64,000 nt of DNA. It comes from Veronia nyctiphanis. GTDB lineage: Bacteria > Pseudomonadota > Gammaproteobacteria > Enterobacterales > Vibrionaceae. The stretch spans positions 62,001 to 126,000 of the forward strand of contig NZ_PEIB01000007.1 of assembly GCF_004116385.1 (NCBI RefSeq), in the 5' to 3' direction. Below are positions 58,069-64,000 of this stretch, one piece after another. The notes under the pieces were generated by a model. It searched no databases. It was given only the letters and a program-made list of their open reading frames with translations, and was not told where the DNA came from. Positions within the stretch are counted from its first letter, which is position 1, and the number at the start of each line of letters is the position of its first letter. Both the position numbers and the translations under genes were made by a program.

Positions 58069-58884
58069 ATGAGTTGCGAAAAACTCAACTTCTCCGTTAT
58101 TCAGCCAGAAATTTCTCAGTCATCTTTCGACGTAGAATTTGACCAAACACAGAAAACTTTCACCGTGTGCTTCGGTGAATATTCTGTTCGAAGTGCATTT
58201 CAGGCTATCGTCGATGTCATGAATAAGCCCATGGGTTTTGAGGCCCTTGCACGCATCACCTTGACCCATAGTTGCCAACCTGTGAGTCCTTACATGTTTT
58301 TTAAGCACTTGAGGCAACAAGAAAAGGCGAATCAAGTTCTTTTTAAGATTATTGAATGCCATGCAAAATCGTTCAGGCATAGCCCGTTTTTCTCTCCTGA
58401 TGTAAAACTATTTATTAATCTATCGCCAAACTTTTTTGTCATGTTACATCAAGTTCCCGGGCTCATTACTGCAATTAAAAAGATGCTTTCTGAGGCTGAA
58501 ATACCCTTGGAAAACGTCGTCGGTGAGTTGACAGAATGCTGCTGTAAACAGACAAAACAGCTTTCAAAAGGGTTGAGTGTCATGAAGGCTGAAAATATCT
58601 GGCTGGCTATCGATGACTTCGGTGAGAAGTGCTCCAATATGCCAAGATATGGTTCCTTTAGGCCGAACATTGTCAAAATTAGCCGAAAGTTTTATTTATC
58701 AACCCTTCGCGATAACCCAGAAAAGCTCATCTCAATTATCGATGGATTCAAAGCGGATGGTGTTCATGTTGTAGTCGAGGGGGTAGAGGAACCCGAAGAC
58801 TTCAAACTACTGACGCAGATGGGTGTCGAATTGTTCCAAGGCTTTCACTTTCACCGGCCTGAGGTAGTGACTATCAATGGGTAA
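58069..58884 (+). CDS. EAL-domain cyclic-di-GMP phosphodiesterase
   Basis: 271 residues, cytoplasmic, mostly a single EAL domain. The signature E58-A59-L60 in GFEALAR, the metal ligands in NLSP and ELTE, DDFG in LAIDDFGEKCS, the Glu in VVVEGVEEPEDF and a final FQGFHF are all present, so hydrolysis of c-di-GMP to pGpG is expected. The upstream 50 residues have no clear sensor fold. It overlaps the following diguanylate cyclase gene by 8 bases, so the two are translationally coupled. Confidence 0.85.
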   Translation: MSCEKLNFSVIQPEISQSSFDVEFDQTQKTFTVCFGEYSVRSAFQAIVDVMNKPMGFEALARITLTHSCQPVSPYMFFKHLRQQEKANQVLFKIIECHAKSFRHSPFFSPDVKLFINLSPNFFVMLHQVPGLITAIKKMLSEAEIPLENVVGELTECCCKQTKQLSKGLSVMKAENIWLAIDDFGEKCSNMPRYGSFRPNIVKISRKFYLSTLRDNPEKLISIIDGFKADGVHVVVEGVEEPEDFKLLTQMGVELFQGFHFHRPEVVTING

Positions 58885-60054
58885 TTTAAAAAATAGCTTT
58901 TTGTATCGAGGTCTCTCCGCCTCACTGTGGCTGAGTGCTGTCTTTACTGTTGTGCTGTTATTTATCGAGAGCCGTGAGATCCATGGCAATATCGAGCATC
59001 ATCTGACGCGTGTTAAAGAGCACATGACAATGAATAAACTTCTCATCAGATATTCTGTTATCAGCCATGAAAAGGATATGTTTATTGATTTTGTCTATGA
59101 ATCCGACACGTTTAAAGATCTGAACTTTGCCTATGAAAACGGCGATATCATTGTCAATTCGAAAACCATTAAAGACAACAAATTCGATGCAAAAACACGC
59201 CCATGGTACGTCTGCGCTAAGAGCAAAAACGCAAACGAGTACTGTGTGTCAGACGTCTATCAAGATGAATATCAAGGTTTTGGACCAGAGCCTGAAGCGT
59301 CACACGTCATTACTTTTTCTTACCCGATTTATGCTGACAAGGTGTTCATTGGTGTGGGTGTCTCAGACATCCCTGTTAATAAATTAGATGGCGATAATCA
59401 TTTTCTGAAGCTGCGTAGCTACAACTATGAAAAAAACAGTGAAAAGAACGATATAAACGTTACTAAAGTGATCACCTGCTTTTTAATCACGTTTCTGACG
59501 CTCTATTCACTGAGTATTTCAGTACGCATGTTGGTATACAAAACAATCATTTTGACCCGCTTAGATGCGCTATCTGGCTTCAAACGGCGAGAGGCTTTCC
59601 AGAAAGCCAAGGTCGACTGGCGAACCAAAGCTTTTGTTTTCTTGATATTGACCATTTTAAAGCGATCAATGACACCTACGGCCATGATGTGGGCGATAAG
59701 GCAATCAAAGCCTTTGCACAGTGCATAAAAGAAGGGGTTCGTGAATCAGATGTCTTATTTCGGTGGGGCGGTGAGGAGTTTTTGATTGTTTTGCGTAACC
59801 CTGAGGACACGGTGCCAGATATTTCGAAAGTACTTGAGCGGGTATGTAGGAAAGTTGAGGCGATTGATATTGATGGCGTGCCGAAGTTCACCGTATCGAT
59901 TGGTTATTGCGAATATCACTATGATGACGATATCGACGATGCTATTAAAAATGCTGATACGGCGCTATATGCTGCCAAGCACTCCGGGCGAAACCGCGTG
60001 TTTCGTTATAACTCAGGGTTAAAAATGAACAAGCCTTTCGTCCCTTCCGCGTAA
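58877..60054 (+). pseudogene. Diguanylate cyclase (GGDEF) with periplasmic sensor, one frameshift
   Basis: About 392 residues if repaired. A first membrane helix (about 10-30), a periplasmic Cache-like sensor (about 35-190, with FDAKTRPWYVCAK typical of such domains), a second helix near 200-222 and a GGDEF domain. The frame breaks near 59640; one extra base restores FLDIDHFKAINDTYGHDVGD, followed by the active site WGGEEFLIVL. It overlaps the EAL gene by 8 bases, so a synthase and a hydrolase of c-di-GMP are co-expressed. A sequencing error is likely, since the rest is intact. Confidence 0.78.
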
Positions 60055-60081
60055 CTTTCTAGTGTTATGCAAGTCCTGAAA

Positions 60082-60108
60082 AAAACGCCACGTTTTACGT
60101 GGCGTTTT
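60082..60108. terminator. Bidirectional terminator
   Basis: AAAACGCCACGT/ACGTGGCGTTTT lies between the convergent ends of the GGDEF gene and the carboxypeptidase gene. Confidence 0.82.
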
Positions 60109-60126
60109 AAATAAACTGATTATCTC

Positions 60127-61621
60127 TTAGCCAAGGTAGCGATTTGTTAGATGCTCTTTGAAGTATTTCGCATTGAGGGTTTCACCTGTCGCAGCAGTGA
60201 TCAGCTCATCGGTCTTCAGCAGGCTGCCTTTGCTCCAGATATTTGCTTCTAGCCAATTAAAGATCGGCGAAAGATCGCCGCTTTCGATGACGCTGTTCAC
60301 ATCGACTGATTGCTTCATCACAGCCATGTATTGGGCAGCGTACATGGCCCCCAGTGTGTAAGAAGGGAAGTAACCGAAGGCGCCATCAGTCCAGTGAATG
60401 TCCTGCATGCAACCATTTTTGTAGTTTCCTTTGGTGCTTAAACCAAGGTAAGACTGCATTTTTTGGTCCCAAAGCTCAGGGATGTCTGTGTACTCAATGT
60501 CGCCATTCATCAAATCACGTTCAATTTCGTAACGAAGAATGACGTGAGCAGGGTAAGTCAGCTCGTCCGCATCGACACGGATGAAGTCTTTCTTCACACG
60601 GGTATACAATTTCTGGAAGTTATCTTTTTCAAAGATGCGGGCGTCGTGCTCACTGAAGTGCTTGCGCGACAGATCAGCAAGGTGAGCAATGAACGGCTCA
60701 CTGCGGCCAACCTGCATTTCAAAGAACAGTGATTGAGATTCATGAATACCCATAGAGCGCGCGTCGCCTGCTGGTGTGCCAGCGAGAGACTTTGGTAAAC
60801 CCTGTTCATAGCGAGCGTGACCCGTTTCATGTACGATGCCCATCAATGACTGCGCAAAATCACTTTCGTCATATCGAGTGGTAATACGAACGTCAGTCGG
60901 TACGCCGCCACAGAAAGGGTGAACACTCTCGTCCAAACGGCCATTGTCAAAGTTGAATTGAAGCAGCTTCATAACATCCAACCCCAGCGCTTTCTGGCTT
61001 TGTGTGCTGAAGGTGCCTTCCGGAGTGACGAGGCTTTCTGAGCTTTGCTTCTCAATGACATTGTCGACCAGCTCCGGTAACCAGCTCTTCACATCGTCAA
61101 ACAGTGCATCGAGTGACTCTGAGCTTGTGCCCGGCTCATAAATATTCAGCATGGCGTCATATGGCGACAGACCTGATGCTTCAGCACGAATTTGCGCTTC
61201 TTCACGAGAGAGTTTTACAACTTCCTTGAAGTTCTTTTCGAATCCCTGCCAGTCGTTCTCTCCACGCTGTGTGCGCCATGCGTGCTCACACTTTGAACCT
61301 GCCAAGGATTTTGCTTCTACAAGCTCGGTGGGCAGCAGGTTAGCATCCTGCCAGTTGCGCTTGAGTTCGCGAAGTTCAGATTTTTGTTGGGTGGTCAGGC
61401 TTTCAGCTTCGGCTTGAGAAAACAGCTCAGCAAGCTCTGGTGCCGTGCTTAGCGCTATGCACATGCACATTCAGTTCGGCCATGGCTTCAGCGCGTGCCT
61501 GGCTTCCGCCACTTGGCATCATTGCTTCATTGTCCCAGCCACAAATAGCACCCAGGTGTTCAAAATTGTTTACTTTTTTGGCGTGTTTAACCAGCTTTTC
61601 GAAAGCACTCATTCCGCTCAT
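60127..61621 (-). pseudogene. M32-family metallocarboxypeptidase, one frameshift
   Basis: Zinc carboxypeptidase of the Taq type, about 498 codons. The N-terminus (MSAFEKLVKHAKKVNNFEHL, inside the frame that starts at 61621) is followed by GAICGWDNEAMMPSGGSQAR. The frame breaks near 61455, and LSTAPELAELFSQAEAESL continues in the next frame. The zinc site HETGHARYEQG (HExxH) and the downstream Glu region GIHESQS are intact. A missing base is the simplest explanation. The cytosolic enzyme removes C-terminal residues with broad specificity. An ATG at 61612 is an alternative start. Confidence 0.82.
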
Positions 61622-61994
61622 CCATTATCGTTTGTACAAAAATTTCGTCTTAGCCTTCATGGCTATCTCTCTCCGAATATAACAATGAACACATATCGGA
61701 AAAGAGAGAATTTATACCAGACTGGGTAAGGTTCTTAGTTTTTACGTCTGATTGGGCAACAATTGACCAATAATTGTATCTTAATTTATGCAAAGAGTGA
61801 TTTGTGTATATTTATGACGGTTTTGGTCTTCTTTCTCGTGTGAGTGCATGTTTTTTCTAGTTTTAGTCTGAATTTCACGTTTAATTTTCTCACTTTCATT
61901 TTGCGAAGCAAATCACCAATATTCATCTGCGACTTTACTGTTAACGGTAATGATAATAATTTGCAATAGCATTTATTATAACTGGGAACGGATA
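61622..61994. other. Intergenic region upstream of the ABC ATPase genes
   Basis: About 370 bases between divergent genes. No gene was seen. It contains the palindrome TTTGC-GAA-GCAAA at 61900-61912, a possible operator about 80 bases before the ATPase start. No promoter was assigned with confidence. Confidence 0.4.
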
Positions 61995-62852
61995 ATGTCT
62001 AAGGAATTTGCGTTTCACCATGACCCACTCTTGCGAGTGAGGGATCTATGTGTGGATTACATCACTGATGATGGCCACTTCCGTGCCGTAAAAAATGTCA
62101 GTTTTGATATCGGCCGTGGTGAGATTTTTGGTTTAGCGGGCGAATCAGGGTGCGGCAAAAGCACCATCGCTTTTTCAATTAACAGCTTGCACAAACCACC
62201 TGCATTCATATCACATGGCGAAATTTGGCTCGAAGATATCAATTTAAGAACGCTCTCAGACAAAGAGCTGAATGTTATCCGCTGGAGTGAGATCGCGATG
62301 GTATTCCAAAGCGCGATGAACTCGTTGAATCCCGTACTCACCATTGAAGATCAGTTTCTTGATGTTATCCGCCATCATAAAGGCTGGAACGATGACATGT
62401 CGCGCGAACGCGCATTACAGATGCTGGATTTGGTGAATATTCCTCGTGAACGATTGAAAGACTACCCGCATCAGTTCAGTGGCGGTATGCGCCAGCGTCT
62501 GGTAATTGCCATCGCGCTTAGCCTCAATCCAAAACTGATCGTGATGGATGAGCCAACAACGGCTCTCGATGTCGTCGTACAACGAGAAATCTTGCAGCAA
62601 ATCTTTGCCCTCAAGCAAGAGTTTGGCTTCTCTGTGCTCTTCATTACCCATGACCTTGCCTTGATGACACAGCTGAGTGACCGTATCGCGATTATGCGAG
62701 ACGGCGACATTGTTGAAGTGAACAGTTCGAAGCAAATTCGTCATCACCCTCAGCACGATTACACCAAACAACTCTGGGCATCTTTCCCGAATATTCATGA
62801 CATTGAGCCCGAGGAGAAGCAGGCTGCTCCCGAATTAGAAGGTACAGAATAA
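61995..62852 (+). CDS. Opp/Dpp-type ABC transporter ATPase 1
   Basis: 285 residues from the ATG at 61995 (MSKEFAFHHDPLLRVRDLCV). Walker A GESGCGKST, Q-loop FQSAMNSLNP, signature FSGGMRQR, Walker B LIVMDEPTTALD and H-switch THD are all present. The SLNP and C-terminal HPQHDYTKQL segments are typical of oligopeptide or oligosaccharide ABC importers in this superfamily. It overlaps the next ATPase gene by one base (TAATG). No permease or binding-protein gene lies upstream, so those must be downstream or elsewhere. Substrate unknown; in vibrios a similar arrangement serves chitin oligosaccharides. Confidence 0.87.
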   Translation: MSKEFAFHHDPLLRVRDLCVDYITDDGHFRAVKNVSFDIGRGEIFGLAGESGCGKSTIAFSINSLHKPPAFISHGEIWLEDINLRTLSDKELNVIRWSEIAMVFQSAMNSLNPVLTIEDQFLDVIRHHKGWNDDMSRERALQMLDLVNIPRERLKDYPHQFSGGMRQRLVIAIALSLNPKLIVMDEPTTALDVVVQREILQQIFALKQEFGFSVLFITHDLALMTQLSDRIAIMRDGDIVEVNSSKQIRHHPQHDYTKQLWASFPNIHDIEPEEKQAAPELEGTE

Positions 62853-63784
62853 TGAGTGAACCAATCATTCGCGTAGACAACGTCACTAAAACCTTTGAAA
62901 TGGGCGGCGGCTTTGGCAAGAAAGAGACTTTTCAAGCTCTCCGCGGGATCAGTTTTGACTTACATGCCGGTAAAACGCTGGCGCTGGTCGGTGAATCTGG
63001 GTGTGGTAAGAGTACCGTCGCAAGGCTCATCACCAAGGTTCATGATGTGACGTCTGGCGACATTACGTTTAAGGGCCAGAGCGTCGGCGATATTCGTTCT
63101 GGTGCTGCGCTGCGTGATTATCGCAGCAAAGTACAAATGGTTTTTCAGGACCCGTTCGGTTCACTTAACCCTGCACACACGATTGGTCACCATCTGGCGA
63201 GACCCGTTGAAATTCATAATCGTGTGTCTGGAAAAGTAGCACTGTTAGAGCGTCAGAAAGAATTGCTCGAGCTGGTGGAACTTGACGTTGATTGCCTCAA
63301 GAAATTCCCGCACCAGCTAAGTGGTGGTCAGCGTCAACGTATCAACCTTGCCCGTGCCTTAGGTGTAGGTGCAGAGATGATCCTCGCTGATGAACCGACA
63401 TCAATGCTCGATGTGTCAATTCGCCTTGGCGTACTAAACCTGATGCAGCGTATGAAATCAGAAATGGGTATCGGATTCTTGTATATCACCCATGATTTGG
63501 CGACAGCTCACTACATTGCCGAAGAAACAGCGGTTATGTATCGTGGACAAATCGTCGAATGGGGAAACACACGCGACATTCTGACTAATCCGCAGCATCC
63601 TTACACTAAGCTATTAATCTCCGCAGTCCCTGATCCTGATCTACCCTTTAGTGAGGTAGTAAAAGAGAGTTCTCAGTACTCGCAAGACGCTGAATCTATC
63701 CGCTTATTAAGTGGTAAGTTGCAACCAGAGATCAATCAGGTCAGCGGCAATCACTTTGTCCGAAATTGGGAGTCTGCTGCATGA
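62852..63784 (+). CDS. Opp/Dpp-type ABC transporter ATPase 2
   Basis: 310 residues. Walker A GESGCGKST, Q-loop FQDPFGSLNP, signature LSGGQRQR, Walker B ILADEPTSMLD, H-loop THD, and the C-terminal HPYTKLLISAVPDPD typical of the OppF/DppF subgroup. It overlaps the upstream ATPase by one base and the following gene by four (ATGA), so the three are translationally coupled. The paired ATPases would energise one importer as a heterodimer. Confidence 0.87.
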   Translation: MSEPIIRVDNVTKTFEMGGGFGKKETFQALRGISFDLHAGKTLALVGESGCGKSTVARLITKVHDVTSGDITFKGQSVGDIRSGAALRDYRSKVQMVFQDPFGSLNPAHTIGHHLARPVEIHNRVSGKVALLERQKELLELVELDVDCLKKFPHQLSGGQRQRINLARALGVGAEMILADEPTSMLDVSIRLGVLNLMQRMKSEMGIGFLYITHDLATAHYIAEETAVMYRGQIVEWGNTRDILTNPQHPYTKLLISAVPDPDLPFSEVVKESSQYSQDAESIRLLSGKLQPEINQVSGNHFVRNWESAA

Positions 63785-64000
63785 AAATTGCTGGCTGTTG
63801 TGAAGGAACAGAAATTGATCATTGGTTAACCGATATCAAAAATTGGTATTGCAACCAGAACATCAACGAAATGGAAAAACTGGCCGAATTGGCCGTGAAT
63901 ATTCCAGAGCGTATTTTCTCTCCGCATATTTGTCAGGCGAAAAGTGAGTCTTTGGGATACTGGCTCGATGCCTGTATCAGAACCAACCATCACTTGAACG
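63781..64000 (+). CDS. Unidentified protein, 5' part only
   Basis: About 73 codons from the ATG at 63781 to the window edge, starting MKIAGCCEGTEIDHWLTDIK. It overlaps ATPase 2 by the ATGA, so it belongs to the same operon. The visible part is soluble, with Trp, Cys and His but no recognised motif. It might be an enzyme acting on the transported substrate. The rest lies outside the window, and no family is assigned. Confidence 0.5.
   Translation, partial: MKIAGCCEGTEIDHWLTDIKNWYCNQNINEMEKLAELAVNIPERIFSPHICQAKSESLGYWLDACIRTNHHLN

Noticed and set aside
1-64000. CRISPR array, rRNA, insertion sequences, prophage or integron
   Set aside because: No regularly spaced repeats, transposase motifs, integrase or rRNA sequence were recognised anywhere in the window.

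Overview
The window looks like a chromosomal segment of a marine gammaproteobacterium of the Vibrionaceae, with Grimontia or Enterovibrio relatives the best guess. The basis is a PykA-type pyruvate kinase next to hexR, a psrA-fadE pair, FabV enoyl reductase, a second-type elongation factor G (about 695 aa), Ugd, and the tRNA sequences. No rRNA, insertion sequence, phage or CRISPR array was seen.

Layout. 1-4.5 kb: pykA (runs off the left edge), hexR, a YeeZ-like epimerase and an HSL-type esterase. 4.5-9.7 kb: a geneless stretch with two minus-strand terminators, then psrA-fadE and fabV (fatty-acid metabolism). 9.9-12.7 kb: tRNA-Cys, an Lrp regulator, a CtlX-like amidinohydrolase, a HopJ-family protein and tRNA-Ser(UGA). 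13.2-16 kb: two exported proteins of unknown function. 16.1-22.5 kb: a tandemly amplified minus-strand cluster of two MFS transporters, two small membrane proteins and three HTH regulators (one broken), with recurrent GGTATC repeats. 22.6-29.9 kb: thioesterase, PhoD phosphatase, an aldehyde dehydrogenase plus acetolactate-synthase-like operon, and a MATE pump. 30.1-41.1 kb: a duplicated peptide-export locus. 41.8-46.4 kb: a CDF transporter and a decaying ECF transporter operon. 46.7-55.1 kb: dps, EF-G 2, a YkgJ-type protein, a CNT nucleoside transporter and a hybrid sensor kinase. 55.3-64 kb: a second identical tRNA-Ser, ugd, a membrane protein, an EAL/GGDEF pair, an M32 carboxypeptidase and the start of an Opp/Dpp-type ABC operon.

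The most distinctive region is 30.1-41.1 kb. Two parallel cassettes, all on the minus strand, each carry small double-glycine peptide genes, then a C39-peptidase ABC exporter, then an oversized HlyD-like fusion protein. Six precursors share a leader that is 16 residues long (in one case only after a proposed one-base repair). The mature parts of four of them form two families rich in GxxxG-type spacing, one of each per cassette, as expected for a two-component membrane-active peptide. Each 735-residue fusion protein has an extra N-terminal half that resembles an LpxL/HtrB-type acyltransferase lacking the usual HX4D/E motif. No immunity or maturation gene was recognised.

A caution applies to the whole window. 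About fifteen genes have single-base frame breaks, mostly apparent one-base losses, in otherwise well-conserved genes such as dps, ugd and the M32 peptidase. Many may be sequencing errors. The ECF operon is different, because it also has three in-frame stop codons and no normal start, which suggests true decay.
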